Below, piece after piece: positions 38,401 through 50,116 of a DNA stretch of 64,000 nt. The first letter of the stretch is position 1. Each line of letters begins with the position of its first letter. Source of the DNA: Patagioenas fasciata (lineage: Eukaryota; Chordata; Aves; Columbiformes; Columbidae); contig NC_092520.1 of the NCBI RefSeq assembly GCF_037038585.1, positions 148,923,104 to 148,987,103 of the forward strand, in the 5' to 3' direction. The notes below the pieces were generated by a model, which made no database searches, was not told where the DNA came from, and saw nothing but the letters and a program-made list of their open reading frames with translations. Both the position numbers and the translations under genes were made by a program.

Positions 38401-38780
38401 TACATGTGGCAGGCAATTTTCTTAGAAGCTGGGCTAGAGGTGCCAGACATGCTTCCCTGCTGCCAGGTCTGTCCCCAAGTATTTAAACTGTATCACGCCC
38501 TAGTGATCAGCAATGCTGCATCTCACAAGTGTTTCACTTGACATCTAGGAATTAATTGCTCCCTGATGACTCTGCCTGATCTGGCATAGCTTGACCCTTG
38601 ATATTTGTTTCTAAGAGGTGATCTTTGGGCTCCCCTTCTGTCTGAAAGGGACCTGAGCAGGGACCATGACCTCTTCCTCACCTTCTGTAACAGTGAGAGA
38701 AACAGATCTTACACCCACCCACAGTCTTTTTGCAGCTCTGCTTTCGGGACAGTATACATCAGGTCATAAATCAGTAGGTA
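35403..38780. other. Intergenic, no gene seen
   Basis: AT-rich, unique-looking sequence between two CR1 copies. No ORF here has recognisable family features, and I see no repeat beyond short homopolymers. Confidence 0.5.
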
Positions 38781-39171
38781 GAATCATAGAATCATTTTAG
38801 TTGGGAGAGACCCTCAGGATCACCAAGTGCAATCATAACCTAACTCTAGCACTAAGCCATGTCCCTAAGAACCTGCCTTTTAAACATCTCTATGGATGGT
38901 TACTCTATCACTTCCCTGGGCAGCCCATTCCAATGCCTGACAACCCTTTCCGTGAAGAAATTTTTCCTAATACCTGAACCTTCCCTGATGCAACTTGAGG
39001 CCATTTCCTCTTGTCCTATCACTTGCTGCCTGGGACAAGAGACCAACACCCTCCATGCTACAACCTCCTTTCAGGTAGTTGCAGACAGCAATAAGTTCTC
39101 CCCTCAGCCTCCTTTTCTCCAGGCTAAAGAGCCCCAGTTCCCTCAACCACTCCTCATCAGGCTTGAGGAGC
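38781..39171 (-). mobile_element. CR1 LINE 3' fragment, antisense
   Basis: The tail AGAATCATAGAATCA followed by the complement of the CR1 body is read on the minus strand. It carries the complement of GGCTGCCCAGGGAAGTGATAG and of the [11 protein letters not shown] segment. It belongs to the same tail type as the copies at 34,845 and 49,895 and ends 5'-truncated near CTTGAGGAG. Confidence 0.93.
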
Positions 39172-42100
39172 TTTGCTGATCAAGAAACTTTGGCATTCTT
39201 CATGGGTCCTAAGCCACTGGTATACCTTCTGTGATTTTTATCTTCAAGAAGCAAAAGCGTAGGTCATACAGGAAGCGTACATGCCATCTATCGCTTGCAG
39301 AGTCCACAGAGTATCAAGGGCCAAATCCCAATCAAGGATGCAGGCCACTTCAATTGAGTCAAAAGCCCCTGTTCTTTCATCTGAGAACAGATGCAAATTA
39401 AATGGCTGTGAATTTTACAGCTGATTCTCAGATGCAACATAGCAAGGAGCAACAACTTTTGTTCCACTCTAATGAGAGCTCACAGCTATGTGCTGCTGCT
39501 ACTTGTTAAGATTGCCTCAATAATGCCATGACATTTCACAGCAGTTTGATGCTGAAGCAGAGTTTTGATCTAGTACGAGGAGGTCTTCCACATGCTTGAG
39601 AAACCTTACTAATTAATTGGAAAAACACAATGGATTGAATCCAGGTGGGGCATCACAGATCAGACATTAATGTCTCCTTGACAGGATTTCTTTCAAGAGC
39701 AAACCACAGCCAGAATCCTTTACGGAACAATGGCACAGGGTGAGTTCACGAGGAGTTAATTAGATCTATGTAAATAATTAATGATGAATGCAGCCTCCTT
39801 TTTACGTCTGATTTATCAAAATCCCCATGGTCCAATCCCTTCACACTGCGCGGGGCCAGTGCACGGGCACCTGCTGAAGGAGACGTAGGGAGAGAAACAT
39901 GGGAGGGGGAAACAAGATGATCAATTGTTCCTGAAGCTGCTGTAGCACAGATACTACTGGAGTTAACATGCATCCTGAAGGGGCAGCAGGTTTATTTTCC
40001 TCCTTTAAGCTGGATTGAAATACATTTGGAATATAGAAACCCCTTTGCTCCTTTTTCTGTTATTTTTTAATCGTCAAAAGTTACAGAGGTTCTACAAATT
40101 CTGAAATAGTCATGAAAAGAGGTCAAGGTACCCTAGAAAGAACAACTCAGTAAAATCTAATCATGTTATCTACTAGCTCCCCCTAAGTAACATCACCTTG
40201 TTAGTCTGATTTCGCCCCCCACTTTCTCTCTCGCCTTTTTCAATCTTGTTGTTCCTCTGTCTCTTTTAATGGTTCTGTCATTTTTGCATAGCCTGTTAGA
40301 CACACTTTTGAAGTCTGAGTGATAACTGATTATAATGGTTTTGTTGCAAGACTGCACCTTTGGGAGTAGGTGGGAGTCCTGATATGAGCTGAATGTTTAA
40401 GAAAAAGATCAAATGGGAAATGAGAGCAGACAGTATCCAAGTGGATTTCAATATAGGAAGACTGAGCAAATGTGACAAGAAATAAACAGAAAAGGGTCAG
40501 TTTTCTAAGTGAAGGAAAATATTATTTTTCTAAATCTAAGTGTTGTCACCGGTATAACGCAGATTTCCTATTGCAGGTGAGGAAAAATGTGCCTTTTAGG
40601 AAAGGTCTGAGAGAATATGGAGATTAGTGGGAATGTAGAATAAAAGGATAGCTGAGAAATAGCGGGACTTGAACAGATTTTCAGTGGTATTAGCACACAG
40701 TAACTGTCCATTGTCTCTTTTGCTTCTGGAAGGCCTCTGTCAGCAGGCAGGAGCTTCGTCTCACCTGTATTACCAGCTTTCTATGTGAGACCAGCTGTTT
40801 GCCAGGCAGGCGCTTTCTCCTCTTTTTGAAGGCAGGTACGGGAAGATCCCATCCCCTCTGCATACCTTTCATTGTTTATATGAGCTAACCCTCGGCTGCT
40901 GTTTATGCCTATGATAATAGCGCTCTGAGCAACACGATGTACAGCTTTGAGGCTCAGATGGGAAGTTTGTGAGCTGCAGACAGTTGTGCGGTTGCCGCGT
41001 GGGGCTGTGGAGAAGGCAGCTGAGCAGAGATCCGTTGGAGTAACAGACAGCTGGTTCCCCCCATGTCCTTTCTTGAGCAAAATCTCCATTCACAGTGACC
41101 TGTGTAGATCCCTCAGACCCCTTTTCACCTGCAGGGAAAACAGAAAAGAAACTAAAACTAAATAGGAATTATTTAATATTCATGCAGGGGAATGTAATTC
41201 AGACTTCTGTAGGCTTTAAAGGGCAAGGAAGAAATTATGGGAGTGAAATTTCTGCTGTGGAGTTTAGAAGGTGATTCTGTTAATCTGTTATATAGTTAGA
41301 TTAAATTTGATTTTCTGATAAAAAATCAGGAATGTCAAGTCTCTCCCTTTCACGTGAATTCTTTATTGTTTCTTACATCACTTGCATTAGGTTAAAAGAA
41401 GCAACATCTGCAAGCTGTGAACCATGAGGTAGATTTCTCTTAATTTTCTAACTTGGAGATTATGTATCTGTGAGGTGGCCAAAATAAAAGGGCAGTGTTT
41501 ATATGACCAATTATGCTTGCTGGCTGCCTGTGGCTGCAGAGGAACCTACTCCATGATCCTGGATGGGTCCCCTCACAGTTCTATATTCTATAATGAGAAT
41601 GGAGATGGGATTTCTAATGGTGTAAATTATTGCCTGTCTCCTTCTTTAGAGCACTTAAGCCAGTGGGTGACAAGTTATTGGCCAAATCTAGTGAGAAAAT
41701 TTCAAAAATTATGCTGTCACCTCTGCTCTTATCTAACTGGAACAAAATGGAAATTGCTTCTTTCTGTTTCACATTTTTCTCTTATTGTATAGTCTTTGAA
41801 GATGATTAGCTATTTCAAAAGTTAAGAAAGAACAAGAATCTGATTTCTGTTTAAACTTAGGCCACAACAGCCTGTACTGACAATATAAATAACCTTTAAA
41901 GTGGCTGTAAATGTACATGTAAAATTTACAGATAGTAAATCAGTATTTATATGAGCAGAGTCCACTGTTCCAACAGTGTAAGTTATACACATGTGTACAC
42001 AGGATGGTGAGTTTACCCAGGGCCCTTGCCAACTTTAAAGCTTCCCCCCGCAACTTCAAACTGTCTCTTCTCTTTCCTCATGAGTTCCTTTGCGCTTGAT

Positions 42101-42857
42101 TGCATCTATGGCAGAAAGCATGAATTATTAAAGGATTAGAATAATATCTCTAAAAATACACTGGAGTTATAACAATATCACATTTCCCACTGGAAGGGCA
42201 TTCTTGCTCTGTTAGAAGAATGAGTTATTTCCAGTTGTCTGAACCACTTCTGTAACAAATATGCAAACAAAGGCCACCAAAACACGGAAAACAGGTGCTC
42301 AGTCAGTTGTACACTCTATGTATTTTCACTTTTACAACTTTGTTAGGGCACAGGTCCATGTACATTTGCAAACAGATTAATTGTTTGCGATGTTACTGTC
42401 TAGGAAGCTATTGCAAGCTTGTTACAAGCTGTTTGTCATGGATTATCTGCCAAAGGTGAGGCTGCTGAGCAAGAAGACTGTTGGGGGTGAAACCCACCGG
42501 TGGCAGCATATGCAGAAGGTCCTGTTCCTGTTCCGGCTTCATCACAGGACTGATGCTGTACTACCAGTTCTTCTAGTCTTTTCCGGTGTTTTGGTTGTTG
42601 CAACTAATTTTATAGCCACCCAATTTAGGATCTGAATCTAGAAATCTATAGCCCCCGTGTGTAACCATTTGGAGGATGGATCAGGCCACGTACCCAGTTC
42701 TAAATATGCAAAGAATTAGAGCTGTTGATCAAGGAGCTTTAAAATATTTCTGGAAAAGTCTTAAAATCAACATAAGTAAAATGGCTTGTCAGTAAGGGCT
42801 ATTGGTGGTAGTGTGAGATTAAATAGTAAAGGAATATCCAGTATTCTAGATGCTTTG
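39172..42857. other. Intergenic, no gene seen
   Basis: Between a CR1 fragment and the solo LTR. ORFs of up to about 105 codons occur on both strands without recognisable motifs or splice context. Confidence 0.5.
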
Positions 42858-43921
42858 TGTGGTGGGCTGGCCCTGGCTGAACTCCAGGTGCCCACCAAGG
42901 CTGCTCTACCATTCCCCTCCTCAGATGGACGGGGAGACAAAAGGTAACAAAAGGCTCGTGGGTCAAGATAAGGACAGAGAAGAGATCCCTCACCAATGGC
43001 CATCATGGGCAAAACAGACTTGACTTGAGGCAATTAGTTTAATTTATTACCAATCAAATCAGAGTAGGTTAATGAGAAATAAATCCAAATCTTAAAAACA
43101 CCTTCCCCCCACCCCTCCCTTCTTTCTGGGTTCAGCTTCACTCCTGATTTCTCTACCTTCTCACTGCCAGCAGTGTAGGTGGATGGGGAATGGGGGTTTG
43201 CAATGAGTTCATCACACACTGTCCCTGCCACTCTAGTGTGGGGTCCCTGCCACTGGAGACAGTTTTCCATGAATGTGACTCCTTCTCATGGGCTGCAGTT
43301 CTTCATGAACTGCTCCAGTGTGGGTCCCTTCCATGGGGTGCAGTCCCTCAGGAACAGACTGCTCTGGGGTGGGTCCCCTATGGAGTCACAAGTCCTGCCA
43401 GCAAACCTGCTCCAGCCTGGGCTCCTCTGTCCATGGGGCCACAGGTCCTGTCAGGAGCCTGCTCCAGCATGGGATGGAGGTCACAGCCTCCTTCGGGCAT
43501 CCACCTGCTCTGGTGAGGGGTCCTCCCCAGGTTGCATGTGGAGATCTGCTCCACCATGGACCTCCACAGGCTGCAGAGGGACAGCTGACCTGCACCATGG
43601 ACTGCAGGGGAAACTCTGCTCGGCAGCTGGAGCAGCTCCTGCCCCTCCTTCTTCACCGACCTTGGTATCTGCAGAGTTGTTTCGCTCACATATTCTCACT
43701 CCTCTCTCTGGCTGCAATTGCTGTTGTGCAGCAACTTTTCCCCTTCTTAACTCTGTTATCCCAGGGCTGTTACCACTGTCACTGGTGGGCTCAGCATTGG
43801 CCAGCAGCGGGTCCCTCTTGGAGCCGGCTGGCATCGGCTCTGTTGGACATGGGGGAAGCTTCTAGCACCATCTCACCAAAGCCTCCCTGTTATCAGAACC
43901 TGGCCATGGAAACCAAATACA
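42858..43921 (-). mobile_element. Solo LTR of an avian endogenous retrovirus
   Basis: A 1,064-bp block runs from TGTGGTGGGCTGGCCC to AACCAAATACA, with TG...CA ends. The flanking pentamers CTTTG and CTCTG differ at one base, which fits a decayed 5-bp target duplication. On the minus strand an AATAAATTAAA signal (complement of 43,030-43,045) lies near the far end and a TTAAGAAGGGG segment near the middle, so I read the element as minus-strand. The centre is made of degenerate units containing CTGCTCCAG and GTGGGTCCC. I recall this LTR type from bird genomes. No gag, pol or env is present. Confidence 0.85.
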
Positions 43922-44002
43922 CTCTGGAACCGCTAGAACCTCTGCCTAATTTCAAAATTTGTTTTTATTTCAGGTTTTCGAAAATCTTGGGGTTTTAAAA
44001 TT

Positions 44003-44080
44003 AAGACAAACAAAAACCCCACAAAACCAAAACAAAAAAAAATAAACAAAACCAACCAACAAAATAAAAACATATAAATT
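44003..44080 (+). repeat. A-rich low-complexity tract
   Basis: An AC/A-rich stretch (AACAAAAACCCC, AAAACCAAAAC) begins about 80 bp past the solo LTR. Confidence 0.85.
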
Positions 44081-46312
44081 AACTGTGGATATGAGCTGAC
44101 CACTACATCATACTTGCAGCCGTAGCCCTTTAAAATACGTTGTTTGTTTCGATCAACCCAACACAAGGGAAAATGAGATTTCTATTTTTAGGACTGTCTT
44201 TCTGTTGTCTGTTGTAAGCTGTCAATTCATTTAAATTTTCAAATTAGTTGAAAACTTATGCTCAACAGAAGAAATAAAACATTTGTCTTTAAAAAAAAAC
44301 ATCATCACTTCTACCTGCCTTAGTATCTAGACAGCAATAAAAATAATTATTCAGTCTTCAGTACATTCATTTAATAATCATAATCATTCACAGGGTAAAA
44401 AGTATTCAAAGGCAATTAAATGCGCAAGTTACAGCCCTCATGACTATGCAACAAAGTAGGAGATTTTTCAAATCATGGTTTTGAAGCATCCGTGTTAGTT
44501 CACTGTTCTCTATTATCTATTTAGAAATCACTGTCACAGCTCTTTTATTAATGTATGAGGTGAAAATTAATGTATGAGGTAGAAAATAAATGTATAATAA
44601 TTTCAATCAACTCCATCATTTTTTAAGACATTGTTTTTAAACTCTCCATTGTCATATGCAAAATGGCAAAGCCAGTTCCACTTAATTTATTTCATATGTT
44701 ATTCCAACAGCATCACAAATAGTTCATTGTTGCATATCTCTCCAAATAATGAGTTCAAGACACCCTTTCCTTCACAACGCTTCATCTGCATCCTACACAC
44801 TTCATATGGTGTAATTGTCTGATGAAGAAGGGAAGCAGGTAGCCTGAGGCTATTAGAAAGAAGAAGCGTCATTGAAAAAATGTTGGACAGAGGTGTTACT
44901 CCCCGAGGACAATGGAATATTAGGAGGATGACTAGAAAAGGAAACATGATGAAACTAATCAACAGATGATTACAAAAATAGCTTAACTTCCCTCACTCAT
45001 CAGGATGCCACCTGTCACCACAAGCATTCTCTCCCAGGGTGGGAAGCTTCTGGACAACCATGAGATTCCTGTAAAAGGTGGAATCAACTGAGCTCTGGCT
45101 GAATGCTGCACTTCCAGGATTTGCTGGGAAATTGAATAATGTGAGCCTAACAAACCACTTATTAGCTAAGCAGTATACTTTTAAAAAGTCTAAAGAAACT
45201 ACAAATTCACAAAAAGAAGGTGTTTAAAATTAAATTGGAGTAAATTGGATTTCTTGAGCACTATAGGTCTGTGCTTTGCTGGACTGGCAACATAGTAATC
45301 ACGTAAAATGCACCTACTCAGAAATACTTCTCTTTCTTCTCAATCGACCGGATGTGAATAGTTCCCCCTCACACACACAGAGTGAAGCACATCTTCTTCT
45401 TCTAATAATTGTAACATAAAAGACCAGAAACTTCTCCTTCCTCTGTATATTTGGAGGTGCAGACTATTTGGAAGGCTGAGAAGGCAGCTGGTCAGTTTTC
45501 TAAAATTCAATCTGCTACTTTACATAATTTTTTATCCTTGACACCAATTTTCAAGGGAAGTTCCCATGTAAAGTTCCTTCAACTGCACCTGCAGACTTGA
45601 AGGGTGTTCCTAATTGCAACAGTAACATCAGCTAAATGCAGAAATAAAAAAGGTTAGAAATGTTTTGTAGCCTGTTAAACTGGGATAATATTTCTGCTTG
45701 AAGTCTGTGTATAGAATTTCAGGGTAAATAATCGTATCTTGATTAGCTGTGAGAAAGGTCAGTTGCTGCAAGGCTGGCTGGGGGGGTGCAGGGGGGAGCT
45801 TTATAAGAATATTTTCTTTAAATTGCATCAAAATTCAAGAGCAAACTAAAATGCAAAGATGAAACTAGTAAACCTTTGGCAGCATGAAAATAACAGCAGC
45901 ATCATGGGTCAGAATTACAGCAAGGTAAGGGAGAATGTGGAAGTTTTTAATTTAAAACCTCTGCCATAAAATATATCCAAATATTCAGGGTATTGTTTCT
46001 TGTGAACATATAAGTCAAATTTAGGCCTGTTCTCAATACACAAGAGGCGCATAGGAGTGAGGGGCAAAATACTGACCTCCAAGAAGCCCATGGCAATATT
46101 TCCAATGGCTTCAATGAAGGCTGGATGCTGTCTTACAGGATTACTTACATACTTAAAGATAAACCTGTGAACTGATATTTACAGACTCAGGGGCTTTTGG
46201 TGTTATTTCCAGAGTGGCTGAGCATTTCTGGTTACCAGGGACATCAGAGTGACCTGTAGGTGGAACAGCATTTCTGGAAGTAGAGGCTTTTAGCTACCGA
46301 GTTGTCTGCTCA
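44081..46312. other. Intergenic, no gene seen
   Basis: AT-rich, unique-looking sequence. No supported gene or repeat. Confidence 0.5.
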
Positions 46313-46320
46313 GTCTAGAC

Positions 46321-46503
46321 AAGCGGTGTCAAACTCATTTTCACCAGGGGCCACATCAGCCTTGCGGTTGCCTTCAAAGGGCTGAATGTCATTTTAGGAC
46401 TGTAGAAGTATTTACATTTATACAGCCGTAAAATTACATTTGGTCCTTTGAAGGCAACTGCAGGGCTATGTGGCCTCTGGTGAAAATGAGTTTGACAGCC
46501 CTG
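46321..46503 (+). mobile_element. Full-length palindromic hAT-like MITE
   Basis: A 183-bp fold-back element. The left arm starts AAGCGGTGTCAAACTC and the right arm ends GAGTTTGACAGCCCTG. The two arms are inverted copies along almost their whole length, with matching blocks TTTTCACCAG, GGCCACATCAGCC, GGTTGCCTTCAAAGG and GAATGTCATTTTA. Only a short loop near 46,405-46,420 separates them. Flanks GTCTAGAC and ATCCAGGG match the hAT nTCTAGAn target pattern imperfectly. There is no transposase, so it must have been moved in trans. Confidence 0.9.
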
Positions 46504-48368
46504 ATCCAGGGTTACCAGGAGTCCCACCTTCCCTCAGGGACTTGAAGCTTGACTGGCTGCTGGTCCTGCATGTGAGATCTGATCCGCTCACCAGTCACAC
46601 AGCCCATGCTGGATGCACCCACCCTCTGCCCTGGTGCCTGCAACCAGCTGTTTGGGAAGGAAACCCAAGTGCAAAACAGACTAGTGTCCATTGCTCCCGT
46701 CCCTGTATGTGACACTGAATAGTTTGGGCACTTCCAAAGGACTCTGAGGCCTGGGAAGTGTGGCCATCCAGCGTGGGCCAGGATTTTGTGCTCTCATTGA
46801 TGTGCTGGTGGCAAGGACAATGTGGCCATAAGCTCAGCACACGAGGCAGGGCAGGATCCAAGAGGGGTTTTTTTTCTTCAATTCGTGTTAAGAATCCTGT
46901 GCATCATGCTGTTGACACTTGAGTCAATCTAGGTCATTCTAGTCTGTGAAATGAATACATTTTTATTTAACACTGAAACATGAGGACAGCCACATATGTT
47001 CACGTTGCCTTTCAGCATTACTGTAAGAGCAGGTTTCAAGGTTGTGCTTTGTTTGGGTTTTTACAGGTTTTCTTCCAAACTGTAGAATGGTCATTAAATC
47101 TCTGTCTCTCTCCCAGGCTCACTCCTGGCTATTTTGTTTTCTTATCAGCAGTGGAGGTGCTGCAGGAGTATAATGCTGGGAGTGCTTTTCTGAGGACTGG
47201 AAAACACTCTGCTGCTGTTAACTTGACGCAGGCTGAAGACTCTGATTGTTTCTCAGGTTTTTGTCTTCAGTTGTGTTAATGTACAGCTGGTTGAAAAAAA
47301 CCAGAAAATTGTAAGCAAATTAGAGAAACTTTTCTCCTATATTCTGGCAAGCTTTAGAGCTGGTTCTGTTTTTTCTTACCAGAAAACATGCCTCATATTC
47401 CATTTGCTCTAGGACGTGTAACAGCAGTATTCTTTTGACAATATTATTCATTGTTATTTTCAACCACATTTCTGCATGTTCAAAGTGCTGCAGGAACACT
47501 AGGCCTTTGTTTTCCGTTTTTCTTTTTTTTTAAACAGGATCTCTGAATAGAGCAGTATTCATAACTTTGAAAACATAACAATGCATATGTGTCGGAATTA
47601 TATGAATAATACAGACAGTAAAAAATTATTGACAAACACTTTAAGTAAAGTTCTCTCATGTCATTTTTCTCTTAGCATACAAATATTGTGCTGGAAAGCT
47701 ACCAAAATTTTTATCTTGAGGAAGCACTTACTGCTTCTCTTTAAGAAGATGAACTGTCTCATTAAGATCACAATTGTTGTGATCAGGAGAAAAGCAGCAA
47801 AAATAACCCCAAAACCCACCAAAACAAAAAAGCCTCAAACAAACAAAAATGTGAATTTTTAATAAATATTAAATTTGTAGAGTATATTGTCCAAATTAAG
47901 TCAGTGGGATTAGTCAAGTTCTCCAAGTTAAGCATGGGCTTATGCACATGTTTAATCAGGGTCCTAAATACATAATTTGCAGGCTCAACTGCAGTTTATG
48001 TTCCCTGGAGCTTGGGGCTGCCATGTTCTGACACTCGTGTGAGTGGCTGCACTCATATCAGCACAGCCAACATAAAAATGCCAAGTACTTAACGGAATTG
48101 TTCCAAGTGAAAGCTTGCTGCTTATGGCAAAACTTAACAAGGTGAGAGAAAAACAGAGTAGTTTCTATGCAGACATTTGAGGAAGGAGCATTTGAACTAC
48201 TGTTTGTAATAAATACTGAGAGTAAATGAAGACAGGAGTTAGGTGAGGCAGGTGATTTAAAACATGTCCAATATTTATTTTAATAGCATAAAAAATATCA
48301 AGACCCAAGTTACCAGGATTCCTGTATGAATGCAGTCTGCTAGCTGCCTAAGACATTTGTGAAATTAC
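46504..48368. other. Intergenic, no gene seen
   Basis: No supported gene. It ends in an A-rich tract (47,795-47,855) and AT-rich sequence before a CR1 fragment. Confidence 0.5.
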
Positions 48369-48560
48369 ACAGAATCACACAGAATGTTAGGGATTGGAAG
48401 AGACCTCAAAAGATCATCTAGTCCAATCGCCCTTCTGGAGCAGGAACACTTAGATGAGGCTACACAGGAATGTGTCCAGGCAGGTTTTGAATGTCTCCAG
48501 AGAAGGAGACTCCACCACCCCCCTGGGCAGCCTGTTGGAGTGGTTTAAGCCCCGTTACAA
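48369..48560 (-). mobile_element. CR1 LINE 3' fragment, antisense
   Basis: It begins ACAGAATCACACAGAATG and continues with ATTGGAAGAGACC, GATCATCTAGTCCAATC, GAATGTCTCCAGAGAAGGAG and CTGGGCAGCCTGTT, the complement of a CR1 3' end. It is the same subfamily as the copy at 55,505-55,902 but shorter, fading out after 48,545. Confidence 0.92.
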
Positions 48561-49894
48561 ATTGTCAACAGTTTTCCTATTTCTGATAAAATCAATTTCT
48601 GGTTTTTTTAAATATATTTATAGACTTATGAGCAATTTATTTACTAGTGTGTCTAAGAAAATCATGGTTGCAATAGAAATATAATATCTTTTTAGAATAC
48701 AAATCAATAACCAGCCCAGATTTTAATAAAAGGCAAAAAAAGGAAGACTATGATAAAAATTGTTTTTCATACTTTGAATTCTACAAGGAATCATTGGAGG
48801 TCTTCAAGAAACACAGGCCCTATCCTATAATCATTTATACTTCTGTTCATTTGTATTGATGCAATTAGTATTTTTGATTTTGTGGGAAAATGTGAGATAT
48901 AAAATTAAGCACACATGTACATTTTTAGAAAACACCGCTCCACTTTAATAAAGTTACCAGAGAGCTGTTTTGGGTCTCTGGTTTATTATTTTTTTCTATA
49001 ATTTCTTACTTACCATGCATTTTAAACTTCTGTTAACATCTTTCCAAATAAATACTGTATTATTTCATGTAAACTGTAAGTTTTTACAGGAAAATGGAGT
49101 CATGAAATAAGCTGATAATAAAAATCTCTACAGTCTTCAAGCTCTCTTCACTAATAATGTTGTGTGTTTTTTCCCTCCTGACTGAATCTCATAATAGCAC
49201 TTTGTGAAGCTGCCAAATTCTGCTCTGATTTTATTCAGTTACATAAAGGTGCATTACATTTTGCATAGGAAATTGCTCAGAACCTGCAAAACAAAAAAGA
49301 AAAAAACAACAAAAAAATCAGGGCACATAAATGGAGTCCCGAGTTCAGTCCACAGAAAGGTTTCAGGAATGTAAATTTTTCTGCCATTCATCCTTTCTTT
49401 CTAATGAGGAAAAGTCAGAAAGTAAGGCCTTTTTTCTTCTTTGCTCACAACATATTGGGTAATGATGCAGAGAAAGGTACCAGATTGCAGGGATAGTCTG
49501 CAATGGTCTGAAATCAGACTTTAAAATTAAGTTTGAGTCCCAGAATGCCGCTGTGACATAGTAAGATCCAAAGGGAAACACAAGTGAAAATATTTTCTAC
49601 AGGTCTACCTGAAAAGCTTGAGATCAAAGAGGTTAGGTGGCAATAAGAAGGAAATAAATCTGTAATTACTATTTCGCTGGGAATAATAAAATTCTACTAG
49701 CTTCTATGGAGGAGTCAGGGTTATTGCTCATAGGATGAAAGCCTTTAAAGCTTCTAAGCTCTCTAAATCATTACTATCTAAACCGTACCTAAGATGACCC
49801 ACTGAATAAAGAAAACAAACCAGCCAGACTGGTACATTTTTAAGACCTATTTGACTTACACATTCTTGAGCCATGCACCCCTGGTCATGCACCA
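48561..49894. other. Intergenic, no gene seen
   Basis: Strongly AT-rich, with an A-rich run at 49,288-49,320. No gene or transposon recognised. Confidence 0.5.
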
Positions 49895-50116
49895 GGGGAG
49901 GTTCAGATTGGATATTAGGAAAAAATTCTTCACAGAAAGGGTTGTCAGGCATTGGAACAGGCTGCCCAGGGAAGTGGTGGAGTCACCATCTCTGGAGGGG
50001 TTTAAAAGGCTTACAGACAAGGTTCTTAGTGACATGGTTTAGTGCCAGAGTTAGGTTATGGTTGGACTTGATGATCTTGAGGGTCTCTTCCAACCGAAAT
50101 GATTCTATGATTCTAA
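49895..50116 (+). mobile_element. CR1 LINE 3' fragment
   Basis: A short sense-strand CR1 end. GGTTCAGATTGGATATTAGG, GGCATTGGAACAGGCTGCCC and GTTCTTAGTGACATGG lead to the tail GGTTGGACTTGATGATCTTG...CTTCCAACC and ATTCTATGATTCT. It is very close in sequence to the end of the copy at 34,845-35,402. Confidence 0.95.

Noticed and set aside
38859-39179. A 106-codon plus-strand ORF
   Set aside because: Antisense reading of a CR1 fragment.
43179-43998. Two overlapping plus-strand ORFs of 228 and 226 codons
   Set aside because: They lie in the non-coding solo LTR and follow its internal repeats. They do not resemble a viral or host protein.
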